Shown piece after piece: positions 51,869-61,514 of a DNA stretch of 64,000 nucleotides. Below the pieces are notes generated by a model. It had not been told where the DNA came from. It was given only the letters and a program-made list of their open reading frames with translations, and made no database searches. Source of the stretch: an uncultured Collinsella sp. (GTDB lineage: Bacteria; Actinomycetota; Coriobacteriia; Coriobacteriales; Coriobacteriaceae); contig CAUBVH010000008.1 in the NCBI GenBank assembly GCA_958439425.1, positions 24,884 to 88,883 of the forward strand, read 5' to 3'. The translations under genes were made by a program, and so were the position numbers. Every line of letters starts with the position of its first letter. The first letter of the stretch is position 1.

Positions 51869-53247
51869 GCACGTCCATCCCGCGCTTCATGGTCGCTGCG
51901 CCCTCGAGCGGGAGCGGCAAGACGGTCGTCACGTGCGCGCTCCTGCGCGCGCTCGCGCGTCGCGGCCTTGCATGCGCGGCCTTCAAATGCGGTCCCGACT
52001 ACATTGACCCGCTCTTTCATCGCCGCGTCGTGGGTGCGCGCTCGGGCAACTTAGACGGCTTCTTCACCGACGCCCCGACGCTGCGCGCCCTGCTCGCACG
52101 CGGCGCCGCGGGCGCGGATGTCGCGGTGCTCGAGGGGGTCATGGGCTTCTACGACGGCATGGCGCCCGGCGTGGCCGACGCGAGCAGCTACCAGGTTGCG
52201 CGCGACACGGAAACGCCGGTCGTTTTAGTGGTGAACGGGCGCGGGGCGTCTTTATCGCTCGCCGCCGTAATCCGCGGCATCGCCGAGTTCCTGCCTTGTG
52301 CGAACGTGCGCGGCGTCGTGCTGAACAAGACGAGCGCCGCTGCCTGCGCCTACGCGGCGCCTGCGATCGAGAAGCACACGGGCGTCGCGGTTTTGGGGAA
52401 TATCCCCGCCGACGAGACGTTCTCGCTCAAAAGCCGGCATCTGGGGCTTGTGACCGCCGACGAGGTCGAGCAGCTCTCCGCGCGCATCGACAAGATGGCC
52501 GAGCTGGTGGAAAAGAGCGTCGACGTCGACCGCTTGCTCGAAATAGCGGCAACGGCACCCGATATCCGCGAGGAACCTTACCGGTTGGAGCCGATCGCGG
52601 GAACGCGGCCCATCGTCGCCGTCGCGCGTGACGAGGCGTTCTCGTTCTACTACGAGGAGAACCTGCGCGCGCTCGAGGACCTGGGTTGCGAGCTGGCCTT
52701 TTTCAGCCCCCTGTGTGATAGCGAGTTGCCCCGGGGGACAAGCGCCCTCTATCTGGGGGGCGGCTACCCGGAGCTCCATGCGCGGCAGCTCTCCGAGAAC
52801 GCGCCGATGCGCGAGGCGGTGCGGCGCGCGGTGGAATCCGGCATGCCGACGGTCGCCGAATGCGGTGGGTTTCTGTACCTGCAGCGCGAAATCGCCGATA
52901 GCGAGGGGCGGCGCTGGCCTGTTACGGGCGCCCTTGAGGGCGCAAGCGAGAATGGGGTAAGGCTGTCCCATTTCGGGTACGTGGTGCTCACTTCCCAACG
53001 CGACGGGCTCTACGGGCCGCGCGGCACACGCATCCGCGCGCACGAGTTCCACTACTGGCAGTCCACCTGCCCGGGCGGCGACTTCTGGGCGCAGAAGCCC
53101 CGGCGCGACAAGGGCTGGCCGTGCATGTCGACCACCCCGTCCCTGGTTGCGGGCTTCCCGCATGTGTACTATCCTGCGAACCCCGACGTTGCGCGCGCGT
53201 TCGCGTCTGCCGCGGCGTCGTTCGCAGAGAGGAGACGGCATGGCTGA
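51865..53247 (+). CDS. cbiA: Cobyrinic acid a,c-diamide synthase
   Basis: ATP- and glutamine-dependent amidation of the a and c carboxylates. 460 residues from GTG 51865 (GTGA overlap). P-loop VAAPSSGSGKTVVTCALL, FKCGPDYIDPLFH, LEGVMGFYDG; the glutaminase half has YLGGGYPELHA, the catalytic Cys in VAECGGFLYLQ and RAHEFHYW with the catalytic His. Confidence 0.95.
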   Translation: MSTSIPRFMVAAPSSGSGKTVVTCALLRALARRGLACAAFKCGPDYIDPLFHRRVVGARSGNLDGFFTDAPTLRALLARGAAGADVAVLEGVMGFYDGMAPGVADASSYQVARDTETPVVLVVNGRGASLSLAAVIRGIAEFLPCANVRGVVLNKTSAAACAYAAPAIEKHTGVAVLGNIPADETFSLKSRHLGLVTADEVEQLSARIDKMAELVEKSVDVDRLLEIAATAPDIREEPYRLEPIAGTRPIVAVARDEAFSFYYEENLRALEDLGCELAFFSPLCDSELPRGTSALYLGGGYPELHARQLSENAPMREAVRRAVESGMPTVAECGGFLYLQREIADSEGRRWPVTGALEGASENGVRLSHFGYVVLTSQRDGLYGPRGTRIRAHEFHYWQSTCPGGDFWAQKPRRDKGWPCMSTTPSLVAGFPHVYYPANPDVARAFASAAASFAERRRHG

Positions 53248-54382
53248 AGCAACCGAAACCGCGCTTGCCTGCATCCGCGAGGAAGTCGAGCGCGCGTTCT
53301 CGTCGGCGCCGGGCGCCGTGCTCGAATCCGCGCTCTCCCGGATCGCGCCCGCAGACGAGTGCGCCCGCGCCGCCGCGTACGCCGCGTGGGACTCCATCGC
53401 GCACCCCTTGGGGGGATTGGGCGACTTTGAAGACGCCGTCGCGTGTATCGCCGCAGCTCAGGGGAGCGCCGAGGTGGCCGAGTTCCCCCGTGCGCTCGCG
53501 GTATTCTTCTCCGACAACGGGGTCGTTGCCGAAGGCGTGTCGCAAAGCGGGCAAGACGTGACGCGAGCCGTCGCGCGCAACATGTGCGAGGGGGCCACGA
53601 GCGCCTGCCGCATGGCGGCGTTCGCGGGTGCCGAGGTCGTGCCCGTCGACGTGGGTATGGCCCGGGGTATAGAAGACACGCGCATGGTGCGCGCGAACGT
53701 GCGGCGGGGGAGCGGCAACATCGCGCACGGCCCCGCTATGTCTCGCGATGGGGCCGTGCGCGCGATCGAGGTCGGAATCGCCGTCGCGTGCGGGCTTGCC
53801 CGCACCGGCGTGCGCCTTCTCGCCGCGGGCGAGATGGGCATCGGCAACACGACCACCTCGGCGGCGGTGGCCGCAGTGCTCATTCGGGCGGAAGCGCGGA
53901 GCCTCGTCGGGCGCGGCGCGGGGCTCTCGGACGCCTCACTCGCGCGCAAGCGCGACGTGGTCGAGCACGCTATCGACGCGAACTCGCCCGATCCCGCCGA
54001 CCCGATCGACGTGCTTTCGAAGGTGGGCGGCTTCGACATTGCGGCGATGTGCGGCTTCTACCTGGGGGCCGCGGCCTCGAAGGCGCCGGCGCTCCTCGAC
54101 GGGGTCATATCCTGTACGGCGGCCCTGTGCGCAGCGCGCCTGTGCCCCAACGTCTTGGGCTACCTCGTGGGCACCCACGCATCAAGCGAACCCGCAAGCC
54201 AGGAGCTCCTTCGCGAGCTCGACTTAAAGGCACCCCTCGACGCAGGCATGCACTTGGGCGAGGGCGCGGGCGCCATGGCGTATCTGCCCCTTCTGGATTC
54301 GGCGCTGTGCGTGTACCGGGATGGGAAGACGTTCACGGCGACTGGTATGGCTGCTTACGAGCATTTCGAGGCCGGGAAATGA
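53240..54382 (+). CDS. cobT: Nicotinate-nucleotide-dimethylbenzimidazole phosphoribosyltransferase
   Basis: Activates the lower-ligand base to its alpha-ribotide. 380 residues from ATG 53240 behind GAGAGGAG. Motifs: FFSDNGVVAEGVSQSGQDVT, AAGEMGIGNTTTSAAV, LVGRGAGLSD and the catalytic Glu in HLGEGAGAMAYL. No bluB or bza genes for making the base are in the window, so the base may be salvaged or made elsewhere. Confidence 0.94.
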   Translation: MAEATETALACIREEVERAFSSAPGAVLESALSRIAPADECARAAAYAAWDSIAHPLGGLGDFEDAVACIAAAQGSAEVAEFPRALAVFFSDNGVVAEGVSQSGQDVTRAVARNMCEGATSACRMAAFAGAEVVPVDVGMARGIEDTRMVRANVRRGSGNIAHGPAMSRDGAVRAIEVGIAVACGLARTGVRLLAAGEMGIGNTTTSAAVAAVLIRAEARSLVGRGAGLSDASLARKRDVVEHAIDANSPDPADPIDVLSKVGGFDIAAMCGFYLGAAASKAPALLDGVISCTAALCAARLCPNVLGYLVGTHASSEPASQELLRELDLKAPLDAGMHLGEGAGAMAYLPLLDSALCVYRDGKTFTATGMAAYEHFEAGK

Positions 54383-54927
54383 AGGTGACGCTCGTCATCG
54401 GCGCCGCCGCGAGCGGCAAGAGCGCCTACGCCGAGTCCCTGTGCCTCGGGCACGACGGCCCCCGCGTGTACCTCGCAACGATGGAGCCCTTCGGGGAAGA
54501 TGGCGCCCGCCGTATCGCGCGCCATCGGGCGCTGCGCGAGGGCAAGGGGTTTTCTACCCTCGAGTGCACGCGTGACGTGGGCGCCGCAGTGCCCGGGCTT
54601 CCGCGCGGCTGCACGCTTCTTTTGGAGGACGTGGGCAACCTGGTTGCGAACGAGCTCTTCGCGGAAGGCGGCTTGTCCCCGCGTGACCCTGACGCTGTGG
54701 CGCGCGAGGTGCTCGGAGGCATTGAACGGCTCGCTCAGGCCGCTGCGTATACGGTGGTGGTCACCGTCGACGTGTTCGCCGATGGGATGCGCTACGATGA
54801 AGGGACCGAGGCATGGAGGCGCGCGCTCGCGCGCGTGAACGCGGGTGTGGCGGCGCTGGCCGACCGCGCAGTCGAAGTGGTATGCGGGATTCCCGTGTGG
54901 ATGAAAGGCGAAGGACCTACAAGGTGA
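54379..54927 (+). CDS. cobU: Adenosylcobinamide kinase / adenosylcobinamide-phosphate guanylyltransferase
   Basis: 182 residues; phosphorylates cobinamide and adds GMP. P-loop LVIGAAASGKSAYAESL, the guanylylated His in ARRIARHRALREGKGF, LLLEDVGNLVANELF and VVVTVDVFADGMRYDE. ATGA overlap with cobT and GTGA overlap with cobS. Confidence 0.92.
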   Translation: MKVTLVIGAAASGKSAYAESLCLGHDGPRVYLATMEPFGEDGARRIARHRALREGKGFSTLECTRDVGAAVPGLPRGCTLLLEDVGNLVANELFAEGGLSPRDPDAVAREVLGGIERLAQAAAYTVVVTVDVFADGMRYDEGTEAWRRALARVNAGVAALADRAVEVVCGIPVWMKGEGPTR

Positions 54928-55691
54928 AGATAGTAGAGGCAATCGGCGCGGCTTTCGGAACGTTCTCGCGTATCCCCGTTCCGAAATCGGCCTGGACCGA
55001 TTTCGGGTCAACCCATGCGCTTGCCGCGTTTCCCCTGGTGGGCCTTGCGGAAGGCTTCCTCATGACGGCGTGGGGGTACGTGGCGAACCTGCTCGGCGTG
55101 CCCGCGACCATCGTCGCGGCCGTGCTCGTGGCGCTGCCTGTGGCGGTGACGGGAGGCATCCACCTAGACGGGCTCTGCGACACCTCCGATGCGCTTGCAA
55201 GTTGGGCCCCGCGCGAGCGAAAGCTCGAGATCATGCACGACCCGCGGGCGGGCGCCTTTGGGGTCATCGGTGTTGTTGTGTACCTTATTCTGCAGTTTTC
55301 CCTTTTCACCGCGCTGCCGCTTACGGCGGGGGCGTTCCTCGCACTTCTGTGCTCGCTCGTGTTCTCCCGCTCGCTTTCGGGGCTCGCCGTTGAATGCTGG
55401 TCTGCCGCGCGGGCGGACGGCATGGCCGCGGGGCTCTCGCCTGCGAAGAAGCGCGCGGCGATCGTCGTGCCGCTTTGCGCTTTCACTGCGGCTTCGGCTG
55501 CAGGGATGGTCGCGTGCGCTCAGGCCGTCGGCGCCCTTATGGCGGTGGCGGGGCTTTTGGCGCTCGCGTGGTACCGCCATGTTGCTCTGTCCCGCTTCGG
55601 CGGAGTGACGGGGGATTTGGCCGGATGGTTTCTGCAATGGGCCGAGCTCGCGATGCTTGCCATGCTGGTGGCGGGGGGCATGCTCCTATGA
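54924..55691 (+). CDS. cobS: Adenosylcobinamide-GDP ribazoletransferase
   Basis: Integral membrane enzyme that joins cobinamide-GDP to alpha-ribazole. 255 residues from GTG 54924, six or seven helices, with the metal-binding signature GIHLDGLCDTSDALAS and MHDPRAGAFGVIGV, and FGGVTGDLAGW near the end. Confidence 0.93.
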   Translation: MKIVEAIGAAFGTFSRIPVPKSAWTDFGSTHALAAFPLVGLAEGFLMTAWGYVANLLGVPATIVAAVLVALPVAVTGGIHLDGLCDTSDALASWAPRERKLEIMHDPRAGAFGVIGVVVYLILQFSLFTALPLTAGAFLALLCSLVFSRSLSGLAVECWSAARADGMAAGLSPAKKRAAIVVPLCAFTAASAAGMVACAQAVGALMAVAGLLALAWYRHVALSRFGGVTGDLAGWFLQWAELAMLAMLVAGGMLL

Positions 55692-56689
55692 TGCTCGTGG
55701 TAGGTGGCGCGCATTCGGGGAAGAGGACCTTCGTGCGCGAAAAGCTCGGGTTCGCGGCGGACGATTTCGTCGACGCGGCGCAGTTTGCGGAGGGCGGCGT
55801 GCCCGCGGCTTTTGCCGGCCGTGTCGCTTACCGTGCTGAGGAACTCGTACGCGCGCTCGACGCTGACCGGGCGCTCGAGCGGCTGATCGGCTTCGACGCA
55901 GTGATTCTGCCCTTGGTCGGCTCGGGGGTCGTCCCCATGCGTGCGGAAGACGCCCAATGGCGCGAGCGCGCGGGGCGCCTGGGATGCGCGCTCGCTGCGC
56001 GCGCCGACGTCGTCGTGCGCATGACGTGCGGGATTCCCCAGGTCATCAAAGGAAACCTTGCCGATGCACCTCGAGGGACGCAGGGCGCGGGTGCGCCTTT
56101 GGAAGTCGTCTTCGTGCGCCATGGTGCCACGGCGGGCACGGAAGACCATCGCTACAGCGGGGCGGGCACCGACGAGCCCCTGTCGAGTGCGGGCGAGCGC
56201 GCTTTGCGCGACCTCGCGTGCGATCGTGACGTGTTCCGTGTTATCACGAGCGGCATGGCCCGCACCGACCAGACGGCGCGCATCCTCTTCCCGAACGCGG
56301 AGCTTATGGCGTGCCCCGGTCTGCGCGAGATGGATTTCGGCGACTTCGAGGGGCGAAGCGCCGCCGAGCTTAAAGAGGATGCGCGCTATCGCGCCTGGGT
56401 AGACTCCTGGTGCGAGACGCGCTGCCCGCATGGCGAGGGCAAGAGCGATTTCACCCGCCGCGTCATCGCGGCGTTTCGGGAGGCGTGCGAATCGGAGCGC
56501 GCCCAGGGGAGTGGGCGCGCCGTCTTCGTCGTTCACGCGGGTACCGTGAAAGCGCTGCTCTCCGAGCTAGCTGTCCCGAAATTGGGATACTTCGACGTGC
56601 ATACCGAGCCGGGCGGCGCATGGGCCGCCACTTGGGATGGGCGCTGCCTTCGCGACGTTCGCCCCGCTTCGGGGGGCGATGCCCGGTGA
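55688..56689 (+). CDS. Fusion of a CobU-like P-loop domain with a CobC-like histidine phosphatase
   Basis: 333 residues. Residues 1-135 resemble a CobU-type P-loop protein: LVVGGAHSGKRTFVREKL at the start and CGIPQVIKG where CobU has CGIPVWMKG, but the guanylylated His block is not found. Residues 140-333 are a phosphoglycerate-mutase-type phosphatase with VFVRHGATAG, SGMARTDQTARIL, EMDFGDFEG and VVHAGTVKALL, i.e. a full catalytic set, matching CobC (alpha-ribazole phosphatase). It follows cobS with an ATGA overlap. CobC activity is likely; the role of the N-terminal half is unclear. Confidence 0.85.
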   Translation: MMLVVGGAHSGKRTFVREKLGFAADDFVDAAQFAEGGVPAAFAGRVAYRAEELVRALDADRALERLIGFDAVILPLVGSGVVPMRAEDAQWRERAGRLGCALAARADVVVRMTCGIPQVIKGNLADAPRGTQGAGAPLEVVFVRHGATAGTEDHRYSGAGTDEPLSSAGERALRDLACDRDVFRVITSGMARTDQTARILFPNAELMACPGLREMDFGDFEGRSAAELKEDARYRAWVDSWCETRCPHGEGKSDFTRRVIAAFREACESERAQGSGRAVFVVHAGTVKALLSELAVPKLGYFDVHTEPGGAWAATWDGRCLRDVRPASGGDAR

Positions 56690-57663
56690 TGACGATTCTT
56701 GCCGTCGCCGCCGGGTTCGCGGCCGACCTTGCCTTCGGCGACCCGCGCTGGCTTCCCCATCCCGTCGTCGCCATGGGGCGCGCGATCACGTGGGCCGAAG
56801 GCCGCCTGCGGGGCGCAGTCCCGCAAACGTCCGCGGGCACGCGCGCCGCAGGGCTTGTGCTTGCCGTGGCGCTTCCGCTTGCGTTTGGGCTTTTGACCTG
56901 GGGAATCCTGCATCTTTGCGGCATGGTTCACTCCGGCTTGCGCTTCGTGGCCGAGGCATGGGCGAGCTATCAGATTCTCGCGGCATGCGAGCTGCGCCGC
57001 CAGAGCCTGGTCGTGGCCCGCGCGTTCTCGAAGGGCGGCCTTGTCGCGGCGCGCGAAGCCGTCGGGCTCATCGTGGGACGCGACACGTCTGTTCTCGACG
57101 AGCAGGGCGTCGCGCGCGCCGCTGTGGAAACGGTGGCGGAGAACGCGAGCGACGGCGTCATCGCGCCGCTTTTCTACCTTATGATCGGGGGTGCGCCCTT
57201 GGGCATGGCGTACAAGGCGGTGAACACGCTCGACAGCATGGTGGGCTACAAAAACGAGCGCTACATCGACTTCGGCTGCGCTTCGGCGCGCCTCGACGAT
57301 GCGCTGAACTGGATTCCCTCGCGCTTATCGGCTCTGCTCATGATCGCCGTGTGCCCGATCGTCGGGCTCGACGCGCGCGGGGCTGCGCGCATCTGGCGCC
57401 GCGACAGGCGTCGCCATGCGAGCCCGAACGCGGCGCAGACCGAGTCAGCGTGTGCGGGCGCGCTCGGGCTGCGCCTGGCAGGACCCGCGGTGTATTTCGG
57501 CAAGCTCGTTGAGAAACCGACGATAGGAGACGCGTCCCGCGAAATCCAGTGGGGCGACATCGCCCGGGCGACAAGGCTCATGCTCGCTGCGTCCGTATGC
57601 GCGCTCGTCGTCTTCGGCGCCGCGCGCGCGGCGGTCGTGCTCGCCGTGGGGGCGATGGCATGA
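56689..57663 (+). CDS. cbiB: Adenosylcobinamide-phosphate synthase
   Basis: Membrane protein that attaches aminopropanol (phosphate) to cobyric acid. 324 residues with AADLAFGDPRWLPHPVVAMG at the start, AVETVAENASDGVIAPLFY and KAVNTLDSMVGYKNERY, all conserved in CbiB. One-base overlap upstream, ATGA overlap downstream. Confidence 0.95.
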   Translation: MTILAVAAGFAADLAFGDPRWLPHPVVAMGRAITWAEGRLRGAVPQTSAGTRAAGLVLAVALPLAFGLLTWGILHLCGMVHSGLRFVAEAWASYQILAACELRRQSLVVARAFSKGGLVAAREAVGLIVGRDTSVLDEQGVARAAVETVAENASDGVIAPLFYLMIGGAPLGMAYKAVNTLDSMVGYKNERYIDFGCASARLDDALNWIPSRLSALLMIAVCPIVGLDARGAARIWRRDRRRHASPNAAQTESACAGALGLRLAGPAVYFGKLVEKPTIGDASREIQWGDIARATRLMLAASVCALVVFGAARAAVVLAVGAMA

Positions 57664-58868
57664 GGGAAGACCACGCCGCGCCCCGGGCTGCCGGGGGAAT
57701 CCTGCGCGCCCGTACGCATGGGGGCAGCGCGCAATCGCTCGGCATCGCTTGCGAAGGGGGCGCCTCCGACCTCATCGACTTCTCGGTGAACGTGAATCCG
57801 GCAGGCCCCTCGCCGCGCGCCGTCGCCGCAGCTTGTAAGGCGCTTTCTCGAATCGACGCCTACCCCGATAGGGAAAGCCGCGCCCTCGTTCGCGCCCTAG
57901 CGCGTGCCCAGGGCATTCCCGAAGATACTATCGTCTGCGGCGCGGGCGCGTCCGACATCATCTGGCGGCTCGCCGCGGCGGTGCGCCCGAAACGCATCGT
58001 CGTGTGCGCGCCGACGTTCTCTGAATATTCGGAGGCGGCATCGTACTACGGCGCATGCGTGCAGGAGTTCCCGCTCTCCGAAGCGGACGACTTCGACGTG
58101 CCCGCCTCCTTCGCCCGCGCGATCGAGGGGCCGGGAGACGTGGCGTACCTCTGCAATCCGAACAACCCGACGGGGCGCCTCGTCGACCCCAGCGTGATCG
58201 AGGCCGCGGCTTGCCGCTGCGAGCAGGTGGGCGCGCTGCTCGTCGTGGACGAGTGCTTCCTCGGATTTGCGCCCGACGCCCGCGAAAGGAGCGTGGCCGC
58301 ACGCGCCGCGTGTTCGCGCCATGTGGCCGTGCTCTCCGCGTTCACCAAGCTCTACGGAATGGCGGGGTTGCGGTTGGGATATCTGATCAGCGGAAACGCC
58401 CAACTCATCGAGGGGATTCGCCGGGCGGGGCAGGCGTGGCCCGTCTCCTCGGTCGCCGAGGCCGCGGGCATCGCCGCCCTGGAAGACGTCGAATACGTCT
58501 CGCGCACGCGCGACGTATTGGCGGGCGAGCGAGCGTGGCTTTCCCACGAGCTCTCCTCGCTCGGGCTTTCCGTCGTGCCGTCGGATGCGAACTTCCTTTT
58601 AGTCCGCACGCCGGCGAAAGACATCCCCGAGCGCCTGTATAATCAGGGTGTTTTGGTCCGCACGTGCGACTCGTTTTCGGTACTGTCCCGTTTCTGGTGC
58701 CGCGTCGCGGTGCGCACGCACAGGGAGAACGCCCGGCTTGCGATGGCGTTCAGCCGCGCGCTTCGGGCGGAAGGTGCATCGGGCGAAGGCGAACCCGACG
58801 AACGGGGCGGCGCTATGGCGGGCGCGGATGGCCGAGGCTTGGCGAAGGAGGTCGATACCCGTGGGTAG
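57660..58868 (+). CDS. cobD: L-threonine-O-3-phosphate decarboxylase-type aminotransferase
   Basis: PLP enzyme making (R)-1-amino-2-propanol O-2-phosphate for the nucleotide loop. 402 residues of the fold-type I class related to HisC: IDFSVNVNPAGPSP, VCGAGASDIIWRLA, YLCNPNNPTGRLV, VDECFLGF and the PLP lysine in SAFTKLYGMAGLRLGY. The last 40 residues form a polar Gly/Ala/Glu tail. Position beside cbiB supports CobD over HisC. It overlaps cobQ by eight bases. Confidence 0.9.
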   Translation: MREDHAAPRAAGGILRARTHGGSAQSLGIACEGGASDLIDFSVNVNPAGPSPRAVAAACKALSRIDAYPDRESRALVRALARAQGIPEDTIVCGAGASDIIWRLAAAVRPKRIVVCAPTFSEYSEAASYYGACVQEFPLSEADDFDVPASFARAIEGPGDVAYLCNPNNPTGRLVDPSVIEAAACRCEQVGALLVVDECFLGFAPDARERSVAARAACSRHVAVLSAFTKLYGMAGLRLGYLISGNAQLIEGIRRAGQAWPVSSVAEAAGIAALEDVEYVSRTRDVLAGERAWLSHELSSLGLSVVPSDANFLLVRTPAKDIPERLYNQGVLVRTCDSFSVLSRFWCRVAVRTHRENARLAMAFSRALRAEGASGEGEPDERGGAMAGADGRGLAKEVDTRG

Positions 58869-60360
58869 GGCCAAGCCCATCATGATCCAGGGCACCATGT
58901 CGAACGCGGGGAAGAGCCTGCTTGCGGCGGGGCTGTGCCGCGTGCTTTCGCAGGACGGCCTGCGCGTGACTCCCTTCAAGAGCCAGAACATGGCACTCAA
59001 CAGCGGTGTCACTGCCGACGGGCTCGAGATGGGGCGCGCCCAGATCATGCAGGCCGAGGCGTGCGGCATCCCGCCCGACGTGCGCATGAACCCCATCCTG
59101 CTCAAGCCTGAAAGCGGCCACCGAAGCCAGCTCATCGTGGCCGGCAAGGCGCAGGGAGCCTTCGCTGCGAGGGACTACTTCGCGCGAAAGAAGGCGCTCA
59201 TGCCGCAGATTTTGGAGGCGTTCGATTCGCTCGCGGAGGAAAACGACGTCATCGTCATCGAGGGCGCCGGCAGCCCCGCCGAAATCAACCTTGCCGAAAA
59301 TGACATCGTCAACATGGGGCTCGCGCGCGCCGTGTCCTCCCCCGTGCTGCTTGCGGGCGACATCGACCCGGGCGGGGTATTTGCCCAGCTCTACGGCACG
59401 GTCGCGCTCCTTGCGCCCGAGGACCGCGCGCTTTTGCGGGGGCTTGTGGTGAACAAGTTCCGCGGCGATGTGGAAATCCTGCGCCCGGGTTTGGCCCCGC
59501 TCGAGAAGATGTGCGGAGTTCCCGTCGTGGGTGTCGTGCCGTATCTTACGCTCGACCTTGACGACGAGGACTCGCTCGCGCCGCGCCTATCTGCCCGCGA
59601 GGCGCGCGGCGTCATCGACGTCGCCGTCGTGCGCCTTCCGCATTTGTCGAATTTCACCGACTTCGACCCGCTTTCGCGCGTGCCCGGCGTGGGCGTGCGC
59701 TACGTTTCCTCGACGACCGATCTGGGCCGACCCGACCTGGTGGTGCTTCCCGGCTCGAAGACTACGCTCGACGACGCGCGCTGGCTTGCGGCTAGCGGCA
59801 TCGGAGCCTGTGTACGCGCGCTTTCGGGCGCGGGCACGCCGGTGCTCGGCATATGCGGAGGCTACCAGCTTTTGGGAGACGAGCTTTCCGACCCGCACGG
59901 CAGGGAAGGCGCTGGCACCGCGCGCGGGCTCGGGCTCATCCCTGCAAGTACGGTGTTCAAGGAGGAAAAGCGCCTCGCCCAGTCGGAGCTGCGCATCACG
60001 GGCGCCCAAGGCGCGTTCTCGGCGTGGAACGGCATGACGGCGCGCGGGTACGAGATTCACGACGGCGAAACGACCGTCTCCTGCGCTTCTGCGGGCACGA
60101 TTGGCGGCAAACCGGAAGGCGCGGCCTGCGGAAACGTGTTCGGAACCTATCTCCACGGCCTGTTCGACGAACCGGGGGTTGCGCTCGCCCTCGCGCGCTC
60201 GCTCGCGCGCATGCGCGGCCTGCCCGAGAGCGTCGTGGGTGCTGCGGGCGCGGCGTCCGCGGCCGATCACCGTGCGCGCGAGTTTGACCGCCTGGCCGAC
60301 GTCGTGCGCGGGGTGCTCGACATGGAGTATGTCTACCGCATTATCGAGGAGGGCGTATGA
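58861..60360 (+). CDS. cobQ: Cobyric acid synthase
   Basis: Amidates carboxylates b, d, e and g (CbiP/CobQ). 499 residues from GTG 58861 with AAGGAGG nine bases upstream. MIQGTMSNAGKSLLAAGLCR is the P-loop, FKSQNMALNSGVT and EGAGSPAEINL are typical, the glutaminase half has GICGGYQLLG with the catalytic Cys and GTYLHGLFD with the His. Confidence 0.95.
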   Translation: MGRAKPIMIQGTMSNAGKSLLAAGLCRVLSQDGLRVTPFKSQNMALNSGVTADGLEMGRAQIMQAEACGIPPDVRMNPILLKPESGHRSQLIVAGKAQGAFAARDYFARKKALMPQILEAFDSLAEENDVIVIEGAGSPAEINLAENDIVNMGLARAVSSPVLLAGDIDPGGVFAQLYGTVALLAPEDRALLRGLVVNKFRGDVEILRPGLAPLEKMCGVPVVGVVPYLTLDLDDEDSLAPRLSAREARGVIDVAVVRLPHLSNFTDFDPLSRVPGVGVRYVSSTTDLGRPDLVVLPGSKTTLDDARWLAASGIGACVRALSGAGTPVLGICGGYQLLGDELSDPHGREGAGTARGLGLIPASTVFKEEKRLAQSELRITGAQGAFSAWNGMTARGYEIHDGETTVSCASAGTIGGKPEGAACGNVFGTYLHGLFDEPGVALALARSLARMRGLPESVVGAAGAASAADHRAREFDRLADVVRGVLDMEYVYRIIEEGV

Positions 60361-60872
60361 TCCACGTGTATCATGGCGACGGCAAAGGCAAGACCACGGC
60401 GGCGATGGGCCTCGCCCTTCGCATGCTCGCTGCAGGCCGCCGCGTCGTCGTCGTGCAGTTCCTGAAAGACGGCGAAAGCGGGGAGGTGCGCCTGCTCGCC
60501 GAGCATTTCGGCGTGCCCGTGTTCGCGGGGAAGGTGTCGGACAAGTTTACCTGGTCGATGACGTCGGAAGAACTTGCCGCGACGTGCGAGCTGCACGATG
60601 GGAACCTCGCTTCCGCGCTCGCCGAGCTCGAGGGCGCGCAAGAGGGACTGCTCGTGCTCGACGAGGCACTCGACGCGCTTTCGAAGGGGCTTGTCGACGA
60701 GGCGCTCGTGGACCGCGCGCTCGATATGTCCGCGCGCGGCGTCGAAGTAGCGCTCACCGGGCGCGCGCCTTCCCGCAAGATCGTGGAGAAGGCCGACTAC
60801 ATAACCGAGATGCGGTGCGAGAAACATCCCTACGAGCAGGGGATATGTGCAAGGGAAGGAGTGGAGTACTAG
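60357..60872 (+). CDS. cobO: Cob(I)yrinic acid a,c-diamide adenosyltransferase (CobA/BtuR type)
   Basis: Adds the 5'-deoxyadenosyl upper ligand. 171 residues: P-loop VYHGDGKGKTTAAMGLALR, VVVVQFLKDGESGEV, LVLDEALDALSKGL and ALTGRAPSRKIVEKADYITEM. ATGA overlap with cobQ, and cbiC starts on the base after the stop. Confidence 0.93.
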   Translation: MIHVYHGDGKGKTTAAMGLALRMLAAGRRVVVVQFLKDGESGEVRLLAEHFGVPVFAGKVSDKFTWSMTSEELAATCELHDGNLASALAELEGAQEGLLVLDEALDALSKGLVDEALVDRALDMSARGVEVALTGRAPSRKIVEKADYITEMRCEKHPYEQGICAREGVEY

Positions 60873-61514
60873 ATGGATTCCAAGGAGATGGCGCCCGGCG
60901 ACATCGAGCGGCGCAGCTTCGAGATCATCACCGAAGAGCTCGGCGGCCGCACGTTCCCGCCGCTCGAAGAGCCCGTCGTGAAGCGCGTCATCCACACCAC
61001 TGCCGACTTCTCGTACGCCGATTCCCTCGTGTTTACCCATGACGCCGCGCACTGTGCGCTCGACGCACTGCGCGCAGGGGCCACGGTGCTCACCGACACG
61101 AACATGGCGCTCGCAGGCATAAGCAAGCCCGCGCTCGCGAAGCTCGGCTGCAAGGCCGTGTGCTTCATGGCCGACCCCGATGTCGCCGCGGCTGCGCGCG
61201 CCGCGGGCACGACTCGCGCCGTTGCGAGCATGGACAAAGCTTGCGGCATCGAGGGTCCGCTCATCGTGGCCGTCGGCAACGCTCCCACAGCACTTCTGCG
61301 CCTCGCCGAGCTCATGGACGCGGGGAAGATCGCGCCCGCGCTCGTCGTTGGGGTGCCGGTCGGGTTTGTGAACGTGGTCGAGGCGAAAGAGGAGCTACTC
61401 GCACGACGCGTGCCAGCCATCGTCGCGAGGGGTCGCAAGGGCGGCTCGACCGTGGCGGCTGCCATTATGAACGCGCTGCTCTACCAGATCACGCGCCCAG
61501 GCGGCCCGAAGTGA
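60873..61514 (+). CDS. cbiC: Cobalt-precorrin-8 methylmutase
   Basis: Moves the C11 methyl to C12 to give cobyrinic acid. 213 residues with IERRSFEIITEELG, the catalytic His in VIHTTADFSYADSL, VLTDTNMALAGI and VGVPVGFVNVVEAKEEL. Confidence 0.95.
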   Translation: MDSKEMAPGDIERRSFEIITEELGGRTFPPLEEPVVKRVIHTTADFSYADSLVFTHDAAHCALDALRAGATVLTDTNMALAGISKPALAKLGCKAVCFMADPDVAAAARAAGTTRAVASMDKACGIEGPLIVAVGNAPTALLRLAELMDAGKIAPALVVGVPVGFVNVVEAKEELLARRVPAIVARGRKGGSTVAAAIMNALLYQITRPGGPK

